Shown here in pieces: positions 39,767-49,104 of a stretch of 64,000 nucleotides of DNA. Both the position numbers and the translations under genes were made by a program. The notes under the pieces were generated by a model. It was given only the letters and a program-made list of their open reading frames with translations. It was not told the DNA's origin and ran no database searches. Source of the DNA: Aquiluna sp. (GTDB lineage: Bacteria; Actinomycetota; Actinomycetes; Actinomycetales; Microbacteriaceae); assembly GCA_018402685.1 (NCBI GenBank), contig JAGYIJ010000001.1, forward strand, positions 1 to 64,000, written 5' to 3'. Positions within the stretch are counted from its first letter, which is position 1; each line of letters starts with the position of its first letter.

Positions 39767-40203
39767 CAGAGATCAAAAGAATAGATCCGCGCGGACCAAG
39801 ATTTGGTGCCGGCATCACCTCGGTGCTTTCGCTCGCAAGCTTTGCACTCAGCTTTCAGTTCGGATTCATTGCTGGCTACCCGCTCATGGTCGCACTGTTT
39901 GTACTCTTTGCCTGGAGCGTATTCCTACCAAAGAACCACCCCTATCAGCTGATTTTTCAGAAACTGGTCCGTCCGAGGTTGAAAGAGCCAACCGAGCTCG
40001 AAGACCCAAGACCGCCGCAGTTTGCTCAGAAGGTCGGCTTCAGCTTTGCGATCTTGGGAACTCTGGGTGGCCTAGTTGTCAGTGCGCTGATTCCCATCGC
40101 AGCAGCATTCATATTTATCGCAGCGTTCCTAAACGCCTTTTTCGGGTTCTGCCTGGGATGCCAGATGTATCTAGGGCTTAGGCGATTCGGCATCATTCGC
40201 TAG
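39763..40203 (+). CDS. DUF4395 membrane protein
   Basis: IDPRGPRFGAGITSVLSLASFAL..., ATGA overlap with the thioredoxin-like gene; ends FGFCLGCQMYL. Confidence 0.85.
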   Translation: MTEIKRIDPRGPRFGAGITSVLSLASFALSFQFGFIAGYPLMVALFVLFAWSVFLPKNHPYQLIFQKLVRPRLKEPTELEDPRPPQFAQKVGFSFAILGTLGGLVVSALIPIAAAFIFIAAFLNAFFGFCLGCQMYLGLRRFGIIR

Positions 40204-40620
40204 CGCAATTGCCTTGCGAATCGCTGCTCTTGCTCGCTTGCGATCACCATTTGCCTCATAGGCCTGGCCCAGTTGATACCAAAGCTGCCAGCTTTCACTC
40301 TGTTGCATTTCAGCGCTGATTCTCTCAAACTCGGCCTGAGCCGAATCGGAGGTCGCTTTGCCCGATGGGCGGTATTTCAGATCCAGCTCCGCCACGCCCT
40401 CGGCATGTAGCTGCTCCCCCAAGCGCTGAGCTCGAAAGCCAAAGCGCAACTCCGAGAACACACTCCAAATCGCAAACACCGGTAACACCATGATCGCTAA
40501 CCCCATGGCCTTTGCAATCAGGCTTGGCTCCTGCAGCAAAATAACTCCGCGACCTGCCAGTAAGAAAACCCAAAGCAGTGTCAGCGCGCTCATCACGCCA
40601 ACCCAGATCTTGGTTGCCAT
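40171..40620 (-). CDS. Hypothetical membrane protein with a TPR-like C-terminus
   Basis: Two hydrophobic segments then ESWQLWYQLGQAYEANGDRKRARAAIRKAIAL. Confidence 0.75.
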   Translation of the reverse strand: MATKIWVGVMSALTLLWVFLLAGRGVILLQEPSLIAKAMGLAIMVLPVFAIWSVFSELRFGFRAQRLGEQLHAEGVAELDLKYRPSGKATSDSAQAEFERISAEMQQSESWQLWYQLGQAYEANGDRKRARAAIRKAIALANDAESPKP

Positions 40621-41338
40621 TTAGTTCAAAACGTTTTCTAGGCCAACTACCAAACCACTATGTGCGTGGGCATACTCAATGCTGCGCAAGATACCCAGCG
40701 AGTAGGCACGGTGTGATGAGACATCGTGTGAGATCGTTAGCTGCTCCGCATCGCCACCAAAAACCACATCTTGCTTGGCTGAGATGCCAGGTTGACGAAG
40801 TGAGTGAATCGGAACGCCCTTGTGGATCTCGCCTCTGGCCTGCTGGCCCGCCCCTGGAACCAGGTGATTCTCCGATTGCGCCGCAGCGATTTTCTCGGCC
40901 GTGGCGATTGCGGTTCCGGAGGGTGAGTCGACCTTGCCGGCGTGATGAGCCTCGATGATCTCAACTGACCCAAAGTGCTTTGCAGCCTCAGCGCTAAAGC
41001 GCTGCAGCAGCATAGACCCGATAGAAAAGTTAGGAACCACCACCACCGCAGCCTTTGGGTGATCAACGAGCTGGCTCTCAACACCAGCCAATTTGGCCTC
41101 TGACCAACCAGAGGTGCCAACCACAATCTTCAGATCGTTTTCGATTGCATAAGCTCACCATCTTCGGTGAAACATCTGGAAGCGTGAAATCAACCACGAC
41201 ATCAGCTCCGAGCATCATGCTCAGATCAGAACCAGATCCCAGCGCCGCATGCAGCTTTAGGTTTGGATCGGCATCGACCAACTCCCTGGTCAAAGAGCCC
41301 ATTCGTCCCGAGGCACCGAGTATCGCAACACTAATCAT
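40621..41338 (-). pseudogene. dapB: 4-hydroxy-tetrahydrodipicolinate reductase, frameshifted near 41151
   Basis: VAILGASGRMGSLTRELV in one frame, HAGKVDSPSGTAIATAEKIAA in another; a single extra A explains it. Confidence 0.92.
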
Positions 41339-41351
41339 GAGAGAAAACCTA

Positions 41352-42661
41352 TCAAGCCAATTTCTCTAGATGGCCTAGGCCATCTCCAACTACCACCAGA
41401 GAAGAGTTCTTCGACACCAAGCGCCTAGCAACGGATTGAATCGCATCTAGGTCAACTGCCCTGAAGCGCTCCAAGACCTCGGAGATGCTCAGGTACTCGC
41501 CGGTGCCAATCTCAGCTCCGAGCAGGCGGTTCATTCTGGCCAGAGAGGATTCAAATCGAAGCGCCAAGCCACCGGTGAGGGAGCCGAGCGCGAGATCCAG
41601 CTCCTCTTGCTTGGCGCCGTCCTGAGCCAAAGCATCTAGCTGCTCGCGCATCAGCGTGACAACCGTGTGAGCATTCTCGGGGTTGCAACCGGCATACATC
41701 CCAAAATATCCAGTCTCGGCATAGCCCTGCTGGTAGCTGTAGGTCGAGTAGGCCAAACCTCGGTCTTCACGAATTGACTGATACAGCCTTGAACTCATCC
41801 CGCCACCCAAAATGGCGTTCATCAGACCAAAGGCATAGCGATCTGGATCGCTTGCCGACATTGACTCATAGCCGAGCAGGATGTTCGCCTGGTTGAAATC
41901 GTGAGCAATATTCACAAACGGCTTCACCTCAAAAGCACCCGGTGCTGGGTGAGATCGCCTTGGCCGAGGAAGCCCAGAACCGACAAAACCGGCTTCTGCC
42001 AGTAACCGCTCGACAAGCGCCACAAACTCTTCGTGATTCACTCCCCCGGCTGCCGTGATGATCAAACCACTTGGCACGTAGTGCTCTTTGTAGTGAGAGA
42101 AGACCTTGTCCCGGCTAACCGCAAGAATGCTCTGTTTGGTACCACCAATTGGCCTACCCAGTTCGTGGTCGGTCAGCAATGCCGAGGCAAGCGCCTCGTG
42201 GGCCAAATCCTCCGGATCGTCCTCGTTCATCGCGAGCTCTTCCAAGATGACGGTGCGCTCGGTTTCAAAATCCTGCGGGTCGATCTTCGCCGAGGTGAAC
42301 ATGTCCAAAATGACATCTAGCGCGAGTGGCACCGCCGCGCTTTGAACGCGGGCGTAATAGCTCGTGTATTCCTTGGCGGTGGCGGCATTTGAAGAACCAC
42401 CCACCGAGTCAAAGGCGATCGAGATATCTCTCGAGGTTCTCCGATTGGTGCCCTTAAACAACAGGTGCTCCAAAAAGTGCGTGGAGCCAAACCCCTCTGG
42501 GTCCTCATCACGAGAGCCAACCGGAACCGAGGCAGCCAAAGCAACCGAGGGTGCTCCCGGAACCTCTTCCGTGAGAATGCGAACACCGCTGGGCAGCAGG
42601 GTCCTTGAGACCCTGGCCGCCTCAGCGGTGAACGATAGAGATTTCTCTAGGTGTAGATCCA
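41352..42661 (-). CDS. M16 family zinc metallopeptidase (start uncertain)
   Basis: HFLEHLLFKGT (HxxEH) motif, GGGMSSRLYQSIREDRGLAYS. Confidence 0.92.
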
Positions 42662-42663
42662 AG

Positions 42664-44883
42664 TTACTCGTCCGAGGAAGAAGCGTCGTCACCCTCAACA
42701 ACTGGGGAAAGCGATAGCTTGCCGCGGTCGTCGATCTTGGTTAGCTCGACAAGAATCTTCTGACCGACCTCGAGGATGTCTTCGACATTCTCGACGCGCT
42801 TGCCACCGGAGATCTTCTTCAACTCGGAGACGTGCAATAGGCCGTCCTTGCCAGGAAGCAGTGAGATGAAGGCACCGAAGGTGGCCAGCTTCACAACTGT
42901 TCCCAAGAAGCGCTCGCCGATCTCTGGAACGTGAGGGTTAGCGATTGCGTTGATGGCAGCCTTGGCTGCATCGGCGCTCTCGCCGTTGGTGGCACCAATG
43001 TAGACGGTTCCATCATCCTCGATCGAGATGTCAGCTCCGGTGTCATCCTGAATCTGGTTGATCATCTTGCCCTTTGGACCGATGACCTCACCGATCTTGT
43101 CAAGTGGGATCTTGACTGCGATGACGCGAGGTGCGTATGGGGATAGCTCGTCTGGCTCATCGATGGCCTGGTTCATGACGTCAAGGATTGAAAGCCTTGC
43201 ATCCTTGGCCTGACCAAGTGCCTTGGCTAGCTCTGCCGATGGAATTCCATCGAGCTTGGTGTCTAGCTGAATCGCGGTGATGAAGTTGCGAGTACCGGCA
43301 ACCTTGAAGTCCATATCTCCGAGAGCGTCCTCGGCTCCCAGGATGTCGGTCAAAGCTGCGTACTGAGTGGTTCCATCAACGGTGTCTGAGATCAGACCCA
43401 TTGCGATACCGGCAACCTGGTCGCGCAGTGGCACTCCAGCGTTTAGCAACGACAGAGTCGATGCACAAACGCTACCCATCGAGGTCGAACCATTTGAGCT
43501 CAATGCCTCAGAAACCTGACGGATTGCGTATGGGAAGACATCGCGAGAAGGCAATACTGGAACCAACGCGCGCTCTGCAAGAGCACCGTGACCAATCTCG
43601 CGTCGCTTCGGAGTTCCGACTCGACCGGTCTCACCGGTTGAGTAGGGAGGGAAGTTGTAGTGGTGCATGTAGCGCTTCGAGGTCTCTGGGGTCAGAGCGT
43701 CAAGCTGCTGCTCCATCTTGAGCATGTTCAAGGTGGTGACACCAAGAATCTGGGTCTCACCACGCTGGAAGACGGCGGAGCCGTGGGTGCGAGGAATGAC
43801 AGCAACCTCGGCGTCAATCACGCGGATATCTGCCAAGCCACGACCATCGATTCGGATGCCCTCTTTGAGAACTCGGGTGCGCATTACCTTCTTGGAGACC
43901 GACTTGTAGGCGGCTGAGAACTCAGCCATCTGCTCCTCGGTCAAGATGGCTGCAAGCTCTTCTTTGACTCGGGTCTTGACCTGGTCGTCAGCTTCCTGAC
44001 GCTCCTGCTTGTCAGCGATCTGGTAAACCTTCACCAAATCAGCCTCGGCTGCTTTGGCAACCGCTGCGTAGACCTCGTCGGTGTAGGGCAAGAACACTGG
44101 GTATTCACCCGTTGGTTTCGCTGCAACCTTTGCTAGCTCGTTCTGAGCACGGACCAATTCCTTCAAGAATGGCTTTGCAGCCTCAAGACCCTCTGCAACG
44201 ATTTCCTCGTTAGGTGCCTTGGCACCCTCGGAGATCAAGTCAAGAACGTTCTCGGAGGCCTCGGCCTCAACCATCATGATTGCAACATCGTCCTTGCCAC
44301 CATCGCTGATGACTCGACCGGCAACAACCATGTTGAACACGGCCTTCTCCAACTGAGAGTACTTAGGGAATGCAACCCACTGTCCCTCGATCAGAGCGAC
44401 GCGAACACCGGCAACTGGACCGGAGAAAGGTAGACCTGCAATCTGGGTGGACATCGATGCTGCGTTGATGGCAACCACGTCGTAGAGCTCGTCTGGAGCA
44501 ATCGACATCACTGTGACGACAACCTGAATCTCGTTACGAAGACCATCGGCAAACGATGGACGCAGTGGACGGTCAATCAAACGGCAAGCCAAAATGGCTG
44601 CGGTTGATGGGCGACCCTCACGACGGAAGAATGAACCAGGAATCTTTCCTGCTGCATACATGCGCTCTTCAACGTCAATGGTCAGCGGGAAGAAATCGAA
44701 CTGATCCTTTGGCTGCTTAGATGCTGTGGTGGCGGAGAACAGCATGGTCTCCTCGTCAATGTAGACGGCGGCAGCGCCAGCTGCCTGCTGTGCCAAACGG
44801 CCAGTCTCAAAGCGAATTACGCGCTTTCCAAACTTGCCGTTATCGATTACTGCTTCTGCGAATTTAATCTCTGAGCCTTCCAT
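42664..44883 (-). CDS. pnp: Polyribonucleotide nucleotidyltransferase
   Basis: RNase PH repeats, KH ([25 protein letters not shown]) and S1 domains; ATG at 44883 after GAAGGAGGAG. Confidence 0.97.
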   Translation of the reverse strand: MEGSEIKFAEAVIDNGKFGKRVIRFETGRLAQQAAGAAAVYIDEETMLFSATTASKQPKDQFDFFPLTIDVEERMYAAGKIPGSFFRREGRPSTAAILACRLIDRPLRPSFADGLRNEIQVVVTVMSIAPDELYDVVAINAASMSTQIAGLPFSGPVAGVRVALIEGQWVAFPKYSQLEKAVFNMVVAGRVISDGGKDDVAIMMVEAEASENVLDLISEGAKAPNEEIVAEGLEAAKPFLKELVRAQNELAKVAAKPTGEYPVFLPYTDEVYAAVAKAAEADLVKVYQIADKQERQEADDQVKTRVKEELAAILTEEQMAEFSAAYKSVSKKVMRTRVLKEGIRIDGRGLADIRVIDAEVAVIPRTHGSAVFQRGETQILGVTTLNMLKMEQQLDALTPETSKRYMHHYNFPPYSTGETGRVGTPKRREIGHGALAERALVPVLPSRDVFPYAIRQVSEALSSNGSTSMGSVCASTLSLLNAGVPLRDQVAGIAMGLISDTVDGTTQYAALTDILGAEDALGDMDFKVAGTRNFITAIQLDTKLDGIPSAELAKALGQAKDARLSILDVMNQAIDEPDELSPYAPRVIAVKIPLDKIGEVIGPKGKMINQIQDDTGADISIEDDGTVYIGATNGESADAAKAAINAIANPHVPEIGERFLGTVVKLATFGAFISLLPGKDGLLHVSELKKISGGKRVENVEDILEVGQKILVELTKIDDRGKLSLSPVVEGDDASSSDE

Positions 44884-44907
44884 GGCTCCTCCTTCTAATA
44901 CTGCGCA

Positions 44908-44940
44908 GCAAATAGCGCGCGCGAATCGCACGTTATTTGC
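44908..44940 (-). promoter_or_regulatory. Strong hairpin in the pnp 5' leader
   Basis: GCAAATA-AC-GTGCG-ATTCG-CGCGC-GC-TATTTGC, 25 nt upstream of the ATG. Confidence 0.6.
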
Positions 44941-45108
44941 AACTGGAGGAAGGACAGGCTGTCCTTGTGAAGTGCTGGTCGTCAGTAAAAAATCTTGGGG
45001 CAGTAAACCCAAAACCTTCCACCGAGGACCCGCCTTCGAAACCTCGTGGTTACAACCCTAACAATTTAGTCACGAATTACCTAGGACCGAGAAGGCACCA
45101 AAAGATAA

Positions 45109-45131
45109 AGCCCCCGCCTAGGGCGAGGGCT
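45109..45131 (-). terminator. Intrinsic terminator-like hairpin after rpsO
   Basis: AGCCCTCGCC-CTA-GGCGGGGGCT followed by TTATCTTTT on the minus strand. Confidence 0.65.
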
Positions 45132-45148
45132 AAATCAAGAAAAACTCT

Positions 45149-45418
45149 CTAGCGACGAAGTCCTAGGCGCTCGATTAGGGCACGGTAGCGGGCAATGTCA
45201 ACGTTCTGCAGGTAGCTCAATAGACGACGACGGCGACCAACCAACAAAAGCAGTCCACGACGGGTGTGGTGGTCGTGCTTGTGGTCTTTTAGGTGCTCGG
45301 TGAGATCTAAAATGCGGCGGCTCAGCACTGCAATTTGCACCTCAGGGGAACCGGTGTCACCTGGCTGAGTGGCGTATTCCTCGATGATTTGGGTTTTAAC
45401 CTTTGGGTCTAAAGCCAT
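45149..45418 (-). CDS. rpsO: 30S ribosomal protein S15
   Basis: [48 protein letters not shown]. Confidence 0.98.
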   Translation of the reverse strand: MALDPKVKTQIIEEYATQPGDTGSPEVQIAVLSRRILDLTEHLKDHKHDHHTRRGLLLLVGRRRRLLSYLQNVDIARYRALIERLGLRR

Positions 45419-45532
45419 TTGCTGATCCTTTCAATCCGCTGCGCGGCGCCAAAAACACTGTGTTTTTAGCTCTCTTAATCCGCGGCCGTTACACGGCAAC
45501 CTGAGAAGTCTAGAGAAAAGTGACCGATATTG

Positions 45533-46114
45533 CTAGGCGGTTGTGCCCTCGTCCATTGAGCTAAGCGGTTCGGGCTCGACGTATTTGTTGCCGTCGTAGA
45601 AGCTCTTTGATGGTCTGAGCGCAAAAAATATAAAAACCACAAATGTGGCTAGAAACAGCCCAAAGATCGGAATCACCAAAAAGATCAGGGACATTGACTG
45701 TTCAACCGTGAGCATCTGCCCACCTGGAACACTGGACAAAACCGTCACCACGCCGACCGTGGAAAAAATACCGTAGACAATTGGGACCAGCTGAATAAGC
45801 ATCCACTTAGCGCTGAAGCCAGCGTCATGGAATCGTCTTGCGGTGATTGCAAGGTTTGGCAGCAGCAAAACAATTGCCGCGATGTTGGTCAGTGGAGTAG
45901 GCGTTGTCACGACCTGCTCGAAATTCTGAACCAGGTCATCGCCCGAAACCTGCACCGCAGGACCTAAGCCCCAAACCATTGACTCCAAAGTTGAAAGCAC
46001 GGCCGAGAGCAAAACCGTGAACAGCACCCAGAACCAGAACTCGCTGCGCGAGGCCTTGCCCTTGAAGTTGACGTAGTTTTTGAATCCGGAGGCGATTGCT
46101 TGAGTGAAGCTCAT
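45533..46114 (-). CDS. DUF805 family membrane protein
   Basis: MSFTQAIASGFKNYVNFKGKASRSEFWFWVLF; ATG at 46114. Confidence 0.88.
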   Translation of the reverse strand: MSFTQAIASGFKNYVNFKGKASRSEFWFWVLFTVLLSAVLSTLESMVWGLGPAVQVSGDDLVQNFEQVVTTPTPLTNIAAIVLLLPNLAITARRFHDAGFSAKWMLIQLVPIVYGIFSTVGVVTVLSSVPGGQMLTVEQSMSLIFLVIPIFGLFLATFVVFIFFALRPSKSFYDGNKYVEPEPLSSMDEGTTA

Positions 46115-46124
46115 CTCACGAAAC

Positions 46125-47051
46125 CTACTCTCCAAGTAGCGTCGCTGCAACCGCGACATCCTTGCCGATCTGCTCGACCAGCGCATCTAACGAGTCAAAC
46201 TTGGCCCAACCTCGAACCTTGGCCACGTATTCGCAAGTGACGATCTTGTCGTAGAGGTCGAGATCGTCACGACCTATGACGTGAGACTCCAAGAGCCTGG
46301 GCACCTCCGCCACCGAGTCGTTTGTGCCGACCGAGTGCGCTGCCGGATAACTAACGCCATCGGCGTGCAAGTATCCTGCGTAGACCCCGTCTGCCGGCAG
46401 GTAGCCCTCGGCCGAACGAGAGATGTTTGCGGTTGGGAACCCTATTGTCCTGCCGAGCTTGCGACCGTGTTCCACGACCCCGGTGGTTTCGTGGTTTCTG
46501 CCAAGCAACGAAGCTGCCTCGGCAACATCGCCGGCGTCTAGAAGCGCCCTGATTCGGGTGCTGGAGATTTTGCTATCGCCTCTGTCAACGTTTTTTACCT
46601 CTATTGCGCTGAAGCCATGCTCAGCGCCGATCCTTTGCAAGTCCTCGATGGTGCCGGTGCCGCCCGCACCAAATCTAAAGCCCTCTCCGACAATCACGAT
46701 CCTCGCCCTAAGCGGGACCAGGTAACTCGCTACAAACCCCTCAGGAGTGAGCGCGGCCAGCTCCTGGTCAAACCTCGCCTTGAGCACCAAGTCGATACCT
46801 TCACCCTCCAAAAGGGCAGCCTTTTGGATTGGCCCAATTAGGGGCTTAGGTGCTCCGGCCGGGTCAAACAGGGTTCTTGGGTGACGATCAAAAGTGAAAA
46901 CCGTGGCCGAAAGACCGGCCTCTTCGCTTATTTCGACCAGCGTCTGGAAAAGCTGTTGGTGCCCTAGGTGGACACCATCGAATTTGCCGATTGCCACGGC
47001 AGTATCGGGATAATCGGCGGGGAGATCCGAAGGACTAGTTATTTCCAGCAC
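46125..47051 (-). CDS. ribF: Bifunctional riboflavin kinase/FAD synthetase
   Basis: AIGKFDGVHLGHQQLF, EGFRFGAGGTG, RTIGFPTANI. Confidence 0.96.
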   Translation of the reverse strand: MLEITSPSDLPADYPDTAVAIGKFDGVHLGHQQLFQTLVEISEEAGLSATVFTFDRHPRTLFDPAGAPKPLIGPIQKAALLEGEGIDLVLKARFDQELAALTPEGFVASYLVPLRARIVIVGEGFRFGAGGTGTIEDLQRIGAEHGFSAIEVKNVDRGDSKISSTRIRALLDAGDVAEAASLLGRNHETTGVVEHGRKLGRTIGFPTANISRSAEGYLPADGVYAGYLHADGVSYPAAHSVGTNDSVAEVPRLLESHVIGRDDLDLYDKIVTCEYVAKVRGWAKFDSLDALVEQIGKDVAVAATLLGE

Positions 47052-47424
47052 GTTCTCTCCAAAGCCAAGCCAGTCCCAGAATCGGGAGTATCAAAGGAAT
47101 AAAGGCGTAGCCAGAACCAAAGCCCGACCAAACCGATGGGTGAGCAAATAACTCTGGCAGAACTATGCTCAATGCGCCAACGGTGATCACACCAACCAGC
47201 TCAAAGCCAACCGTGAGCCAAGCAAGCTTGCGGCTCTTAGCGCCCCTAGCAAGAGCAACGGTCGCGATTATGTAGACAAAAGCCGATACTGCCGAGAGCG
47301 AATAGGCCAGTGGAGCTTCGTCAAATTTGGTCAGCAGTTGGAAACTGGCTCTCGCACTCGCGGACAGGGCAAATACGCCATAGACCGCAATCAACAGCCT
47401 GCCCGGACCTAAAGTTTTGCTCAC
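47035..47424 (-). CDS. Hypothetical integral membrane protein
   Basis: Several hydrophobic segments from VSKTLGPGRLLIAVYGVFAL; probable GTG start. Confidence 0.7.
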   Translation of the reverse strand: MSKTLGPGRLLIAVYGVFALSASARASFQLLTKFDEAPLAYSLSAVSAFVYIIATVALARGAKSRKLAWLTVGFELVGVITVGALSIVLPELFAHPSVWSGFGSGYAFIPLILPILGLAWLWRERAGNN

Positions 47425-47444
47425 CGAATCACCCAACAGCAATC

Positions 47445-47822
47445 TTAGATAGCCAAGGGGTTGATGCCGGTCCAAAGCTGTTGCATTCGATAGAGCATTA
47501 CCGCGACCGTTAGACCGGCAGCGCCCAACACCATCATCGAATACTTGGTTCTTTCGGCAAGGCCCCAAAAGCCTGCTGCCAACGGGACGATTATTGCGAC
47601 TATCAAATAGCCGAAGAACTCAACCGTGTCGGTTTGTGCTCGCTCGCCAGAGATCACCAAAATCGTGGAAAGAACCAGCTGAATCAAAAGGCCAGCCTCG
47701 ATGCCGGCAGTTGCCATGATGGCAACCGGTCCTGGCCTCACTCCCACCAAACCGGCACCCAACAACACCACACCAACAAAAGCCGAATACCAAACCAGCA
47801 CTAAATAGAAAAACTCGATCAT
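47445..47822 (-). CDS. Hypothetical integral membrane protein
   Basis: MIEFFYLVLVWYSAFVGVVLLGAGLVGVRPG; ATGA overlap with truB. Confidence 0.7.
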   Translation of the reverse strand: MIEFFYLVLVWYSAFVGVVLLGAGLVGVRPGPVAIMATAGIEAGLLIQLVLSTILVISGERAQTDTVEFFGYLIVAIIVPLAAGFWGLAERTKYSMMVLGAAGLTVAVMLYRMQQLWTGINPLAI

Positions 47823-48682
47823 GATTCCTCGACAAGAACAATCTGTGATCGGTACAACCCGCCTGAGAGCTTGGAAATTGCAATCAGAGATCCTTGGTGA
47901 GAGAGGCAAACCATTTCGATCTCGCTAGAAAGCTCTAGGGGTTTGCCGTGCCGAACATCCACGACCTGCTCACTCGTTATCTCAATCTCAGGAAAGATCT
48001 CCCGTGCCGATTCCAACATTGGAGATAGCGCAATTTCAGGGTTTATTTCGCTGGCATTGTCGATCGAGTATTTTCCGATTGAGGTTCTCCTGAGTGCAGT
48101 TAGGTGCCCGCCAACCGACAAGGCCGAACCGATATCTCTGGCAAGCGCTCTGATGTAGGTTCCACTCGAACAATCCACCACGACATCAAAATCAACGAAG
48201 CCATCATCAACTCGCAAGCCAGAGAGCCGCTCAAAACGCGAAACCACAACGTCCTTTGGCTTTAGCTCAAACTCCTGACCCTCACGAACCAGGTCGTAGG
48301 CCCTCTTGCCGTCGATCTTTTTGGCACTAACTGAGCTAGGCAGCTGCGAGATGGGACCTCGCAGCTTTGCGATTTCGGCATCGATTTGCTCTTCGGTTAG
48401 CTTGCTAGCATCCGCACGAGTAACCTCCTCGCCCTCGGCGTCGTCGGTCACGGTCGCGACACCTAGACGAATAGTTGCGAGGTATTGCTTATCCATACCG
48501 ATTAGAAACTGCAAGAGCTTGGTGCCCTGGTTTACCCCCAACAGCATCAAACCCGTTGCCATCGGGTCTAGCGTTCCGGCATGGCCGATCTTGCGGGTGT
48601 TGAGAATCTTACGAAGCTTCGCCACGACATCAAACGAGGTGATGCCCTTGGGCTTATCGATTAGGACTAGCCCGCTAGCCAT
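47819..48682 (-). CDS. truB: tRNA pseudouridine(55) synthase
   Basis: IGHAGTLDPMATGLMLLG, SSGTYIRALARDIG. Confidence 0.96.
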   Translation of the reverse strand: MASGLVLIDKPKGITSFDVVAKLRKILNTRKIGHAGTLDPMATGLMLLGVNQGTKLLQFLIGMDKQYLATIRLGVATVTDDAEGEEVTRADASKLTEEQIDAEIAKLRGPISQLPSSVSAKKIDGKRAYDLVREGQEFELKPKDVVVSRFERLSGLRVDDGFVDFDVVVDCSSGTYIRALARDIGSALSVGGHLTALRRTSIGKYSIDNASEINPEIALSPMLESAREIFPEIEITSEQVVDVRHGKPLELSSEIEMVCLSHQGSLIAISKLSGGLYRSQIVLVEES

Positions 48683-49104
48683 CGCTTGGTTTTTTCAGGT
48701 AAGGGTCTTTCTCCCCCGCAGGCTGAGCATTCTTCGCAAGCTTTTCAAGCTCCTCGTCTCGCCTTCTTGCCTCGGCAAGCAGTTCATTCATGGCATCGGC
48801 AGTCTCTGGAACATCGTCCGAAACTAATTCAATGGTTGGGGTGATCCTGATGCCCAACTGCTTGCCGATTTCGCCCCGCAATCGACCCCGATTGGCCTCA
48901 AGAATTTCCTTGGATTTTTCGAACCTCGAACTCGGAGCCGAAGACGGTGAAAAAGAGTCTTGCGTGAGCAAGATCTGGGGTCACCCTCACATCTGTGAAG
49001 GTGACAAAGCCTAGATCCGGGTCCTTCACAACCTTCGCCAAAGCCTCGGCTGCCAGCACCTTGATGCGCTCGGCAAGCCGCCTGGCTCTTGCGTGATCAA
49101 CCAT
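48675..49104 (-). pseudogene. rbfA: Ribosome-binding factor A, frameshifted near 48924
   Basis: N-terminal half [45 protein letters not shown] in one frame, FEKSKEILEANRGRLRGEIGKQLGIRITPTIELVSDD in another. Confidence 0.9.

Noticed and set aside
46113-46186. Arg-rich N-terminal extension of the DUF805 protein
   Set aside because: It overlaps the ribF coding region; the family start is MSFTQAIASGFKNY at 46114.
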